Part shown: one piece after another, positions 51,112 through 59,409 of the stretch
Layout of the letters: each line of letters begins with the position of its first letter
Numbering within the stretch: the first letter of the stretch is position 1
Assembly (NCBI RefSeq): GCF_947499705.1
Contig: NZ_CANMPJ010000002.1
Location: forward strand, 372,001 to 436,000
Length of the DNA stretch: 64,000 nucleotides
Source of the DNA: an uncultured Erythrobacter sp.
Lineage (GTDB): Bacteria; Pseudomonadota; Alphaproteobacteria; Sphingomonadales; Sphingomonadaceae
Direction of reading: 5' to 3'
Program-made: the position numbers and the translations under genes
Notes under the pieces: model-generated
What the model was told of the DNA's origin: nothing
Databases searched by the model: none
What the model saw: only the letters and a program-made list of their open reading frames with translations

Positions 51112-52281
51112 TTGTCTGACACAAATTCCGCACGACCGTGGCTAGAGCGCGTACGCGATTGGTTTCCTGATCGCGAATTCTTCATGCGTTCGCAGGGTCA
51201 AGTGCGCTTCATCAAGATATCTTCGCGCGTCCAAATGACTGGCGCTGCGTGTGCTGCTGCGCTCGCAATCGGTTGGGCCGGTTCGATGGGCGTGATGGCA
51301 TGGAGCCAATATCAGGCGGAAGCTGAACTTGCCTCGTTCGAAAGTGACAAGGCGAAGGTCGCCTCGGCGCAGGAACGCATCGATGCCTATGGCAACGATC
51401 TGGAGCGGGTGATCGAAGAGCTCGACGGCCGTCAGGAATTCCTCGACGCGATGCTGCCGATGCTGCCCGAAGAAATTCGTGACGCTGGCGTTAACGTCAC
51501 CGACTCCACCGAAGAAACCGAGAAGACCGTCGACAAGGTCGGCGCGATGATCCCGCAAGCGCGCGGCCTCGCCGAGGTTGAAGCACGCCAGCTCGCTTTT
51601 GTCGAACGCATCACGCGCTACGCCGATTACCGCGCACAGAAAGCCGAAGAGGCGATGCGGATGCTAGACCTCGATCCGCGCGCGATGACAGCCAATGCAC
51701 GCGAAGCCGTGGGTGGTCCGCTGGAATTGCTCGAGACCTCGCATGGTGAGCTTGACCCACGGTTCGAACGCCTCGGCCTCAGCCTGTCGCGCATGGCTGT
51801 GCTCGAAGAAGCACTTGAAGGCATTCCGCAGGTCGTGCCCGCAGGCCAGGATATTTCATCCGGCTTCGGCTTCCGCCGCGATCCGTTCACCGGCGGCGGC
51901 GCAATGCATAACGGCATCGATTTCAAAGGCCCGGTTGGCTCGCCGATCTACGCTGCGGCCAAGGGTGTCGTCACCTTTGCAGGCTGGAAATCCGGCTACG
52001 GCAAAACCGTCGAGATCCAGCACGGCAATGGCATGATGACCCGATACGCGCACATGTCGCGTCTGGGCGCCACTGTAGGCCAAAAGGTCGGTGCCGGAGC
52101 GACGATTGGCGGCATCGGCAGCACTGGCCGTTCCACGGGGCCGCACCTGCACTTCGAAGTCCGTATCAATGACCGCGCGGTCAATCCGCGCAAGTTCCTG
52201 GAGACCGCTCCCGATGTTCTCAAAGAAATCCGCGGAGCCGGAACGGCCCGCACCAGCACCCCCGCAACGACCGCAGAGTAA
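51112..52281 (+). CDS. M23-family murein endopeptidase with intact zinc site
   Basis: About 389 residues from the TTG at 51112: short cytoplasmic N-terminus, one transmembrane segment (about 45-65), helical periplasmic linker, then an M23 domain (about 255-360). Its zinc ligands are in MHNGIDFKG (H and D) and HLHFEV, with a further His in YAHM, so it should cleave peptidoglycan cross-links. The start is uncertain: in-frame TTGs at 50836, 50980 and 51064 are alternatives and the first ATG (51184) is inside the protein; GGGG precedes 51112. The bactofilin gene overlaps its 3' end. Confidence 0.88.
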   Translation: MSDTNSARPWLERVRDWFPDREFFMRSQGQVRFIKISSRVQMTGAACAAALAIGWAGSMGVMAWSQYQAEAELASFESDKAKVASAQERIDAYGNDLERVIEELDGRQEFLDAMLPMLPEEIRDAGVNVTDSTEETEKTVDKVGAMIPQARGLAEVEARQLAFVERITRYADYRAQKAEEAMRMLDLDPRAMTANAREAVGGPLELLETSHGELDPRFERLGLSLSRMAVLEEALEGIPQVVPAGQDISSGFGFRRDPFTGGGAMHNGIDFKGPVGSPIYAAAKGVVTFAGWKSGYGKTVEIQHGNGMMTRYAHMSRLGATVGQKVGAGATIGGIGSTGRSTGPHLHFEVRINDRAVNPRKFLETAPDVLKEIRGAGTARTSTPATTAE

Positions 52282-52711
52282 GAAGACTATGGCCAGTGGC
52301 TCCTCGAATTCGACTTTTTCCGTGATCGGTTCCGACATCAAGATCAAAGGCGACATCACCGCCTCGGCCGATCTTCATGTCGATGGCACGATCGAAGGCG
52401 ACATCAAATGTTCGTCGCTCGTTCAAGGCGAAGGCAGTCAGATTCTGGGCGGCGTGATGGCGGAAACCGCGCGCTTCTCTGGCCGGGTCAATGGCTCGAT
52501 CACCGCTCGTGAATTAGTGATCCTCAAAACGGCAGAGATCCAGGGCGACGTTCATTATGACGCGCTGACGATCGAACAGGGCGCGCAGGTCGACGGACGG
52601 TTCGCCCCGAACTCACAGCGTCAGGCGGCCAATGCGACCCCGAAAGCGGCCGAGAAGATCGAGAAGCCCAAGGCTGATCCCGATCAGGCTCAGCTCAAGA
52701 TCGCGACCTGA
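52214..52711 (+). CDS. Bactofilin (polymer-forming cytoskeletal protein)
   Basis: A 165-residue protein with a Pro/Ser/Lys-rich N-terminal tail and a central right-handed beta-helix domain (about 33-130: FSVIGSDIKIKGDI, DLHVDGTIEGDIKCSSL, GRVNGSITARELVI, IQGDVHYDALTIEQGAQVDGRF). It ends in a charged tail. The start at 52214 gives MFSKKS, the usual bactofilin beginning, and has GGAGA 10 bases upstream. This overlaps the M23 gene by 68 bp in another frame; an ATG at 52289 just after the M23 stop is the alternative. Bactofilins place murein enzymes during local growth, so the pairing is meaningful. Confidence 0.9.
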   Translation: MFSKKSAEPERPAPAPPQRPQSKKTMASGSSNSTFSVIGSDIKIKGDITASADLHVDGTIEGDIKCSSLVQGEGSQILGGVMAETARFSGRVNGSITARELVILKTAEIQGDVHYDALTIEQGAQVDGRFAPNSQRQAANATPKAAEKIEKPKADPDQAQLKIAT

Positions 52712-52787
52712 GTAGGGGCGGCTCACTACCGCCTCCTCGCTTCCCAAACCTTTCCAGAACTTCGGCTCGTGTTCTTGCTGGGCGGCC

Positions 52788-54491
52788 TCAGAGGACTTCG
52801 GCTCGCAGGGCTTTGCGATCCAGCTTGCCGATGATCGTCTTCGGCAGTTCTTCTCGGATCACCACTTGATCGACGCGCTCATGCTTGCCGATCTTGGAGT
52901 TAAGCCACTCACGTAGCTCGTCGCCGGAGGTTCCCGCGCCGTCTTCAAGCGTAATGTAAGCGCGCGGAACCTCGCCGAGATAGTCATCCGGCACACCGAT
53001 CACGAGCGCTTCCTTCACGGCGTCGTGCTCAAGGATCACGTCTTCGACAACGCTCGGAAAGACCTTGAACCCGCCGACCGCGATCATGTCCTTGATCCGG
53101 TCGACGATCGAGAGGAACCCGTCTTCATCGATCACTGCGACATCGCCGGTACGCAGGTATTTCTTGCCATCGCGCTCGGCGAAGGCATCAGCGGCGGCTT
53201 CAGGCCGGTTCCAGTACCCGCGCATCACCTGCGGCCCATGGACCGCGAGTTCGCCCGGTTCGCCTTCTGGCGCCAGTATGGTTGGATCTTCCTTGTCCAA
53301 CAGGATCACTTCGGTGCCCGCAACGACTTGCCCGATCGTGCCGCGCTTGCGGGTACCTGCATAGGGATTGACCGAGACCACCCCGGCGCTTTCGGTCAGG
53401 CCGTAGCCTTCGACCAGCCGAACGCCGGTGACCTCTTCGAACTTCGCATGGACCGGCCCCGGCATCGGCGCGCCTCCGGAGATACACACCTTGAGCGATG
53501 ACAGATCGGTTTTGGCGAGATCCGGATGGTCGAGCATCGCCTGAAACATCGTCGGCACGCCGGGAAAGCCGGTCGCGCGATATTTCTCGATAGTCTGCAA
53601 AACCTGCTTGGTTTCGAAGCGCGGGACCATTGCAATGGAGCCGCCGCTGGCGACCGCATGGTTCAGCAGGCTGGTGTTGGCGAAGACGTGGAAGAACGGC
53701 AGCGCGCCCATGAACACTTCGTCGCGCGGATTGTCGAACGGATTGATCGCAGCGACCTGCTGCGCGTTAGTGGCAAGCTGATTGTGGCCAAGCATGGCAC
53801 CCTTCGGCCGTCCGGTGGTGCCGCCAGTATATTGCAGCAGTGCCAGATCCTTGACCGGGTCCAGTTTCACAAGCGGCTGGACTGTGCCCGCCTGCCACGC
53901 CGCCCATTCCCACTCGCCCAGCACGTTTGACCAGCTGCGCACTTCGGTGTCGAAAGTAACATCGGCAATCTGGCTGCGCTTCAGCAGTTTGAGCGCTGCG
54001 CCTTTGTACCACGGCAGCATATCGGCAAGCGATCCCACGACCAGCCGCTCCAGCTCCGACGACGCCAGCACCTTCTTGGCGGTGTCGTAAAGCTCGGGCA
54101 CGTTGAGTGTGACGAGCACCCGCGTGCCGCTGTCGCCGACCTGCCAGGCCAGTTCCTCGACTGAATAGAGCGGCGAGAAATTGACCACGATCGCGCCCGC
54201 CATCATCGCGCCATAATAGGCGGAGGCGTAGATCGGCACGTTGGGCAGGAAGAGCCCCACCCGGTCGCCCTTTTCAATGCCCATCTCCTGCAAGCCAGCG
54301 GCAAAACGCTGCGCCTCGGTGAACATTTCGCGGTAGGAATAGGTCCGCCCGAGGAAATGGAGAAACGGCGCCGCAGGATTATGCTGCACGGTCCGCTCGA
54401 ACATTTCCGGCAGTGTGAGGGAGTCGAACTTGGTGTCCCAGGGCGTGGGATGATTGTAGGAGGCGTTATTGACATTCATGTCAGTAGCCAT
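52788..54491 (-). CDS. fadD: Long-chain fatty acid-CoA ligase (AMP-binding)
   Basis: A 567-residue adenylate-forming enzyme: the P-loop-like LLQYTGGTTGRPKGAMLGH, YGLTESAGVV, the hinge YLRTGDVAVIDEDGFLSIVDRIKDMI, and the C-terminal lysine in PKTIIGKLDRKAL. It activates fatty acids to acyl-CoA for degradation or lipid synthesis. The ATG at 54491 has GAGGGG nine bases upstream. A strong 14-bp hairpin lies immediately before that site. It converges on the bactofilin gene; the 76-bp gap holds a small GGCGG/CCGCC hairpin but no clear terminator. Confidence 0.92.
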   Translation of the reverse strand: MATDMNVNNASYNHPTPWDTKFDSLTLPEMFERTVQHNPAAPFLHFLGRTYSYREMFTEAQRFAAGLQEMGIEKGDRVGLFLPNVPIYASAYYGAMMAGAIVVNFSPLYSVEELAWQVGDSGTRVLVTLNVPELYDTAKKVLASSELERLVVGSLADMLPWYKGAALKLLKRSQIADVTFDTEVRSWSNVLGEWEWAAWQAGTVQPLVKLDPVKDLALLQYTGGTTGRPKGAMLGHNQLATNAQQVAAINPFDNPRDEVFMGALPFFHVFANTSLLNHAVASGGSIAMVPRFETKQVLQTIEKYRATGFPGVPTMFQAMLDHPDLAKTDLSSLKVCISGGAPMPGPVHAKFEEVTGVRLVEGYGLTESAGVVSVNPYAGTRKRGTIGQVVAGTEVILLDKEDPTILAPEGEPGELAVHGPQVMRGYWNRPEAAADAFAERDGKKYLRTGDVAVIDEDGFLSIVDRIKDMIAVGGFKVFPSVVEDVILEHDAVKEALVIGVPDDYLGEVPRAYITLEDGAGTSGDELREWLNSKIGKHERVDQVVIREELPKTIIGKLDRKALRAEVL

Positions 54492-54505
54492 GGCTGAACA
54501 CCCCT

Positions 54506-54538
54506 CTCATCACAAGCGTTTCGCACGCCTGTGATGAG
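54506..54538. repeat. Long inverted repeat in the fadD leader
   Basis: CTCATCACAAGCGT (54506-54519) and ACGCCTGTGATGAG (54525-54538) pair over 14 bp with one G-U, enclosing the 5-base loop TTCGC. On the fadD (minus) strand it lies directly upstream of the GAGGGG ribosome-binding site. No uridine tract follows on that strand; on the plus strand GGATTTT follows. It could be a DNA operator for a dimeric regulator, an mRNA-stabilising hairpin or a trcR-side terminator. A second hairpin, GTCCCG/CGGGAC (54588-54602), lies nearer the trcR stop. Confidence 0.6.
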
Positions 54539-54621
54539 GGATTTTCGCACAATTTGCACGGCCTATTCGGCGAAGCGATTGCCCGCCGTCCCGCACCGGG
54601 ACAGCGTTTACGCGTAAGTCC

Positions 54622-55398
54622 TTATTCGGACGGCGTTTCGTCGTCCGTCGGCGCTGTTTCGGGCGTCTGAAAGGCGTCAGGTGCGGCTGGTGCCGCATCT
54701 TCGCCAGCTTCTTCGGCTGCGCGCTTCGCCGCGAGCCATGCTTCGGCTTCGGCTTCCTGCGCGGCTTCGGCTGCAGCTTTGACGTTGGCTTCGCGCTCGG
54801 CCTGCAGCTCTTCGATCAGCTTGTCCTTATCTGAACGAGCATCGGCATCGACGGGAGCCGCTTCTTCAACGATTCCGGCGCGCTTGGCAGCCTTGGCCAC
54901 GACCGCATCAAGTTCACGCTGCGAGCACAGGCCCAGGGTCACCGGATCCTTCGGCTGGATGTTCTGGATGTTCCAGTGCGAACGCTCTTTGATCGCGCCG
55001 ATCGTGTTGCGGGTGGTGCCGATCAGCTTGGAAATCTGCGCATCGGACACTTCCGGGTGATTGCGCAGGATCCACGCAATACCATCAGGCTTGTCCTGAC
55101 GCTTCGACACCGGCGTGTAACGCGGACCTTTGGTGCGCGTCACTTCGACAGGGGCCTTGTGCATCTTGAGCGAATAAGTCGCGTCTGCCTGACCCAGTTC
55201 GATCTCAGCCAGGGTCAGTTCGCCGGCGTGAACAGGATCGCGCCCAGTGTACTTGCTGCCAGCAAGATCGTCAGCCATCGCCTGAACTTCGAGGATATGC
55301 AGTCCGCAGAACTCGGCAATCTGTTCGAACGACAGACCGGTGTGGTCGACCAGCCAAGTGGCGGTGGCGTGCGGCATCAGCGGTGTCGGCTGGGCCAT
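54622..55398 (-). CDS. trcR: TrcR/DUF1013 cell-cycle transcriptional regulator
   Basis: A 258-residue protein almost confined to Alphaproteobacteria. The N-terminal DUF1013 region (about 1-170) includes ATATWLVDHTGLSFEQIAEFC, KGPRYTPVSKRQDKPDGIAW and SDAQISKLIGTTRNTIGAIKERSHWN, the last being a helix-turn-helix-like segment. The tail is Ala/Glu-rich and coiled (about 185-258). Relatives are described as essential cell-cycle regulators that bind RNA polymerase or promoters. GGAG sits 6-7 bases before the ATG, and a terminator-like hairpin lies just upstream in the leader. Confidence 0.88.
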   Translation of the reverse strand: MAQPTPLMPHATATWLVDHTGLSFEQIAEFCGLHILEVQAMADDLAGSKYTGRDPVHAGELTLAEIELGQADATYSLKMHKAPVEVTRTKGPRYTPVSKRQDKPDGIAWILRNHPEVSDAQISKLIGTTRNTIGAIKERSHWNIQNIQPKDPVTLGLCSQRELDAVVAKAAKRAGIVEEAAPVDADARSDKDKLIEELQAEREANVKAAAEAAQEAEAEAWLAAKRAAEEAGEDAAPAAPDAFQTPETAPTDDETPSE

Positions 55399-55410
55399 AG
55401 GAATCTCCGT

Positions 55411-55443
55411 AAAAATAGAAGGGCCGCCCCTTTCGGAGCGGCC
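55411..55443 (-). terminator. Terminator-like hairpin in the trcR leader
   Basis: On the minus strand GGCCGCTCC (55443-55435), loop GAAA, GGGGCGGCC (55430-55422) forms a 9-bp stem with one U-G pair, followed by CTTCTATTTTT (to 55411). This is a textbook intrinsic terminator for the upstream glycosyltransferase gene. However, the trcR ATG is only 12 bases beyond the T-run, leaving no space for a promoter after it. It must therefore be read through, or act as an attenuator, whenever trcR is transcribed from upstream. Confidence 0.75.
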
Positions 55444-55501
55444 GTTGCGAGCGAGTAGATAGGCGAATGCTGGGCGTTCGGCAAGGAAAAGGGTGACGTG
55501 T

Positions 55502-56614
55502 CTAGATCGCCGGCGCCGTCCGCAGCGAAACGCATTCCTCTTCCTCCAGCGCTACCAGTCCGCTCAGAAACTGCCGGGTCGCGGATTCCCAGCTATAGTC
55601 GGCACCGAAAGCTGCGCATTGGGCGCGGTCGCGGGTGAGTGCTCCATCGATTGCACCTGCCAGATCGTCAGCCATGACGCCGACTTGCTGAGTCAGGATA
55701 TCGATGGGACCGGCTACCGGGTAAGCAGCGACGGGGGTGCCGCAAGCGAGCGATTCGATCATGACGAGGCCGAATGTGTCGGTCTTGCTCGGAAAGACGA
55801 ACACGTCTGCTCCGGCATAGAACCCGGCGAGTTCAGTGCCTGTGCGCTTGCCCATGAACAGCGCATCCGGAAATTTGGATTTGAGCGAAGACAGCGCAGG
55901 TCCGTCGCCCACCACCACTTTCGTTCCGGGGTGATCGCACCTGAGGAACGCCTCGATATTCTTCTCCACCGCGACCCGACCGACATAAAGCAGGATCGGG
56001 CCAGCAAGATCGGCGAATTCCGGTGGAGGAGGAGCGGAAGGCGAAAAGCACGATAGATCGACGCCCCGACTCCAATGATGCAGCTTGGTCAGGCCCTGTT
56101 CGCGAAGCTGTTTCCGGATCGTTTCGGTCGCGACCATGATCCGCTGCGCCGGGCCGTGAAACCAGCGAATATAGGGCCAGAACACTTTGGTGGAGAGGCC
56201 AGTGCGCCGCGAAATGTAGTCCGGGAACTGCGTGTGGTAGGCAGTCGTGAAGGGGACTTTGCGGTTCACGCAATAGCGCCGCGCTGCAAAGCCCAGCGGA
56301 CCTTCGGTGGCAATATGAACTGCGTCCGGGGCAACCCGCGCGAGTTCGCGTCCCACCGCGCCGGGCCAGGTCAAGGCCAGCCGAATCTCGGGATAGGTCG
56401 GCGCAGGAAAAGACCGGTATTGTTCGGGCGAGATCACCGTGACCTCGTGCCCCCAGTCGCGCAGCATGTCACAAGTGGTCGTCAGCGTCCGCACCACTCC
56501 GTTCGTCTGCGGGTGCCAGGCATCGGTGACGATAGCGATGGATTCGGGATGGGTACCGGGCCGCGCGCCTGCTGGAGGCGCTTGATCAGAACTGCCTGAT
56601 CTCAGCGAGGTCAC
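55502..56614 (-). CDS. GT4-family glycosyltransferase (GDP-mannose-type, MgtA-like)
   Basis: A 370-residue GT-B enzyme: IAIVTDAWHPQTNGVVRTL at the N-terminus, PFTTAYHTQFPDYI, ILLYVGRVAVEKN and the donor-binding VFPSKTDTFGLVMIE (E-x7-E). It resembles alpha-mannosyl/glucuronosyl transferases acting on lipid acceptors. It overlaps the metallophosphoesterase gene by 4 bp, a pairing common in Alphaproteobacteria that suggests glycolipid synthesis. The exact donor is uncertain. It lies outside the polysaccharide locus. Confidence 0.85.
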   Translation of the reverse strand: MTSLRSGSSDQAPPAGARPGTHPESIAIVTDAWHPQTNGVVRTLTTTCDMLRDWGHEVTVISPEQYRSFPAPTYPEIRLALTWPGAVGRELARVAPDAVHIATEGPLGFAARRYCVNRKVPFTTAYHTQFPDYISRRTGLSTKVFWPYIRWFHGPAQRIMVATETIRKQLREQGLTKLHHWSRGVDLSCFSPSAPPPPEFADLAGPILLYVGRVAVEKNIEAFLRCDHPGTKVVVGDGPALSSLKSKFPDALFMGKRTGTELAGFYAGADVFVFPSKTDTFGLVMIESLACGTPVAAYPVAGPIDILTQQVGVMADDLAGAIDGALTRDRAQCAAFGADYSWESATRQFLSGLVALEEEECVSLRTAPAI

Positions 56615-57558
56615 GCGGCCTCCTTGGCCCGGTCCACCATTGTTACCCGGGCACTTTCGCGAGCCTCACGGCGCTTGATCTCATCGGGCCAATTGAGGAT
56701 TTCCATGCTTCCATCATGGTGCTCAACCAGAGCATTGCAACCTTCGACCCAGTCGCCATCGTTCCAGTATTCAACCGGTTTTCCTCCAAATTCGAAGGTG
56801 CGAAACTCGGCTGTGTGGATGTGGCCGCAGACCACACCATCGACCCCGCGCTCGCCCGCAGATTTGGCAACAACCTCCTCATATTTCCCGATGAACTCCA
56901 CCGCGTTTTTGACCTTGTGCTTGGCTGCTTTCGACAGCGACCAATAGGGTTTGCCCATCGCCTTGCGCACCGCGTTCACCAACACATTGAGCTGCATCGC
57001 GGTGACGTAAGCCCAGTCGCCCACGAAGGCGAGCCAGCGCTGCGACAGCATAACCGCGTCGAACTCATCGCCGTGCAGCACCATCAGCCGGCGACCGTCG
57101 GCGGTGTCGTGAAAGGCGGCGCGGCGGATCTCGACCCCGCCGAAATTGAGACCTGTGAACTGGCGGAACATTTCGTCATGATTGCCGGGAATATAGACGA
57201 TCTTCGTCCCGCGCTTAGCGCGTTTCATAATCCGCCAGACGATGTCGTTGTGGGTCGATGGCCAGTAGAACTTCTTCTTGAGCCGCCAACCGTCGATGAT
57301 GTCGCCGACCAGATACATCGTCTCGCTGTCGGTGTGGTCGAGGAAATCGATCAACATCTCGGCGTTGCAGCCTTTTGTGCCGAGGTGGACATCACTAATC
57401 CAGATCGTGCGGTATTTGCGCCGATCCGGCCCGCCCTTTTCGGGCCTTTCGGGCTCGGGAATGTTGAGCTCGGCCAGAGGAAGACTTGCCACCGCGCCGC
57501 ACAGCTCATCGTCAGATCCGGCAGCGTTGCGTGGGTCGGACAGCATAAAGTCGGTCAT
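56611..57558 (-). CDS. LpxH-like calcineurin-type metallophosphoesterase
   Basis: A 315-residue protein with the metallophosphoesterase motifs: ISDVHLGTKGCN (D-x-H), YLVGDIIDGW (GD), YIPGNHDEM (GNHD), MVLHGDEFD and VCGHIHTAEF (GH-x-H). It is longer than typical LpxH (UDP-2,3-diacylglucosamine diphosphatase) and belongs to the related family often annotated so; true lipid A activity is unproven. It sits directly upstream of the GT4 gene with an ATGA overlap. An inverted repeat CTGGAC/GTCCAG (57568-57589) lies just before its start codon. Confidence 0.85.
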   Translation of the reverse strand: MTDFMLSDPRNAAGSDDELCGAVASLPLAELNIPEPERPEKGGPDRRKYRTIWISDVHLGTKGCNAEMLIDFLDHTDSETMYLVGDIIDGWRLKKKFYWPSTHNDIVWRIMKRAKRGTKIVYIPGNHDEMFRQFTGLNFGGVEIRRAAFHDTADGRRLMVLHGDEFDAVMLSQRWLAFVGDWAYVTAMQLNVLVNAVRKAMGKPYWSLSKAAKHKVKNAVEFIGKYEEVVAKSAGERGVDGVVCGHIHTAEFRTFEFGGKPVEYWNDGDWVEGCNALVEHHDGSMEILNWPDEIKRREARESARVTMVDRAKEAA

Positions 57559-57660
57559 GGCAAATCCCTGGACTTTGCATCTTGTCCAGAGCGCCTTGGC
57601 AGACGTTTGTTACAGGCGATTCACGGATCTGTGACCGTTTCGCGAAAGCTCAACTTTGTC

Positions 57661-58278
57661 TCATTGCATCGCAATGTATTTGGGCAAGGTTGGGACCCGC
57701 TTCAGCCAGGCCTGAACGGCGGGATAGGCTGAGAGGTCGAAACCACCCTCTTCCGCCACCTGCGTGTAGGCGAACAGTACAACATCGGCGAGTGTAGCAG
57801 CCGATCCCACAAACCAATCGCGACCTTCGAGATGTCCGTTCATTGTGGAAAGCGCGTCCTGACCCGCGATCCGCTTGGCCGTCATCTGATCGCGCTGCTG
57901 CTCGCTCAGATTGTTGAGCCCGACAAATTTGCACCAGAATCGCAAAGTCGCGATGTTCGGTTCATGGCTATACTGTTCGAAGAACATCCAGCGCAGCATT
58001 TGCGCGCGGTCGAACTGGTCTTCCGGTATCAGAGGCGACCCTTCGGCGAGAAACCAGCACGCCGCGTTGCTCTCAGGAAGAAACCGCTCGCCAATCTGGA
58101 GTACCGGAATGCGACCATGAGCGTTGATACTCTCGAGAAATTCGGGCGTCCGCGTCTCGCCCTTCAGGATATCATACTGATATGCTTCGAGCGGAAACCC
58201 GAGCAACGCAGCGGTCAGTTTGATCTTGTAACAATTGCCGCTGCGAGGGTCTTCGTGGAGGAGCAGCGCCTCAGCCAC
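57661..58278 (-). CDS. Glutathione S-transferase family protein
   Basis: A 205-residue protein with a thioredoxin-like N-terminal domain (LLLHEDPRSGNCYKIKLTAAL, then GRIPVLQI with the conserved cis-Pro, and LPESNAACWFLAE) and an all-helical C-terminal domain. It should conjugate or reduce electrophiles with glutathione. The start is taken as GTG at 58278, preceded by GGAAG and overlapping the upstream oxidoreductase gene by 8 bp; the open frame upstream is inside that gene. No specific substrate can be inferred. Confidence 0.88.
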   Translation of the reverse strand: MAEALLLHEDPRSGNCYKIKLTAALLGFPLEAYQYDILKGETRTPEFLESINAHGRIPVLQIGERFLPESNAACWFLAEGSPLIPEDQFDRAQMLRWMFFEQYSHEPNIATLRFWCKFVGLNNLSEQQRDQMTAKRIAGQDALSTMNGHLEGRDWFVGSAATLADVVLFAYTQVAEEGGFDLSAYPAVQAWLKRVPTLPKYIAMQ

Positions 58279-59284
58279 CGGTGACTTCCAGCACAATCTT
58301 CCCGATATGCTCGCCCGCTTCCATCCGCGCATGCGCTGCGGCGGCTTCGGCTAGCGGCAAGGTCTGATCCATCACCGGAGCAAGCTCCTCGGTCGTGAAC
58401 AACGGCCAGGCATTTGCGGCAATCTCATCCGCCAGCGCCGCCTTGAACGCATCGGAACGCGGGCGCAGGGTCGATCCCGTCAGAGTCAGCCGCCGCATCA
58501 TCACCATCGGAATGAACAGCTCGGCCTTCGCCCCGCCGAGCACCGCGATAGTCACATGGCGACCGTCTTCGGCGAGGCATTGGAGATTGCGCGGCACATA
58601 ATCGCCCGACACCATGTCGAGCACGATGTTCACACCCTCACCGCCCGTGTGCTCCTTCACCGCCGCGACAAAGTCCTGCTCGCGGTAATTGATCGCCAGG
58701 TCCGCGCCGATCTGCCGCGCTGCTTCGCACTTGGCTTCGTCACCACAGGTCACGATCACTTCGATGTCGAACGCTCTCGCGAGCATGATCGCCATCGTAC
58801 CGATCCCGCTGGTGCCGCCATGGACGAGCAACCGCTCACCATCGCGCGCCATGCCGCGCTCGAACACGTTGTGCCACACGGTGAAGAGGGTCTCGGGCAG
58901 CGCTGCCGCGATCTTCAAATCCATTTCATCAGGCACAGGTAGGCAATGCTGCCACGGCGCGGTGCAATATTCGGCATAGCCTCCGCCCGGCGTCAAAGCT
59001 GCGACCCTTGCCCCGATCATCTCGCGCGGGACCTCGGCCCCGGCAGCAATCACTTCACCAGCAACCTCAAGTCCCAGAATAGGTGAAGCGCCGGGAGGGG
59101 CCGGATAGTGCCCCGCGCGCTGAATGCAGTCCGGGCGGTTCACACCGGCATAGGCCACCTTGATCAGTACATCTTGCGCGCCGGGTTGCGGCACCGCCGC
59201 CTGCTCCAGCGCAAGCACTTCCGGTCCGCCCGGCGCGGCAAAGCCAATCGCGTTCATTACATCAGGAATGACAGTCTCGGTCAT
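58271..59284 (-). CDS. NAD(P)H-quinone oxidoreductase, PIG3/zeta-crystallin-like
   Basis: A 337-residue MDR protein: NAIGFAAPGGPEVLALEQ, VAYAGVNRPDCIQRAGHYPAPPG, LGLEVAGEV and the NADPH motif LVHGGTSGIGTMAIMLA, without zinc-binding cysteines. It should reduce quinones or enones with NADPH. The ATG at 59284 is where homology begins, though the frame is open to 59482. It forms a short operon with the GST gene, suggesting handling of electrophilic or oxidative stress. It diverges from the DUF1192 gene across a 125-bp gap. Confidence 0.9.
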   Translation of the reverse strand: MTETVIPDVMNAIGFAAPGGPEVLALEQAAVPQPGAQDVLIKVAYAGVNRPDCIQRAGHYPAPPGASPILGLEVAGEVIAAGAEVPREMIGARVAALTPGGGYAEYCTAPWQHCLPVPDEMDLKIAAALPETLFTVWHNVFERGMARDGERLLVHGGTSGIGTMAIMLARAFDIEVIVTCGDEAKCEAARQIGADLAINYREQDFVAAVKEHTGGEGVNIVLDMVSGDYVPRNLQCLAEDGRHVTIAVLGGAKAELFIPMVMMRRLTLTGSTLRPRSDAFKAALADEIAANAWPLFTTEELAPVMDQTLPLAEAAAAHARMEAGEHIGKIVLEVTGG

Positions 59285-59409
59285 CTGGTGCCCACCTAGC
59301 CCTGTTTCGAAGCGAGTGTAGCGCAAAGGCCACCACTCGTTTCCCCGGTGGAGCGAATACCGCTCTCGCACATTGACAGCAAGCGGCCTGTCTTGCGATG
59401 TTGATAGCA

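Noticed and set aside
56716..57732. 338-codon plus-strand frame opposite the metallophosphoesterase gene
   Set aside because: All five metallophosphoesterase motifs are on the minus strand; this frame has no family features.
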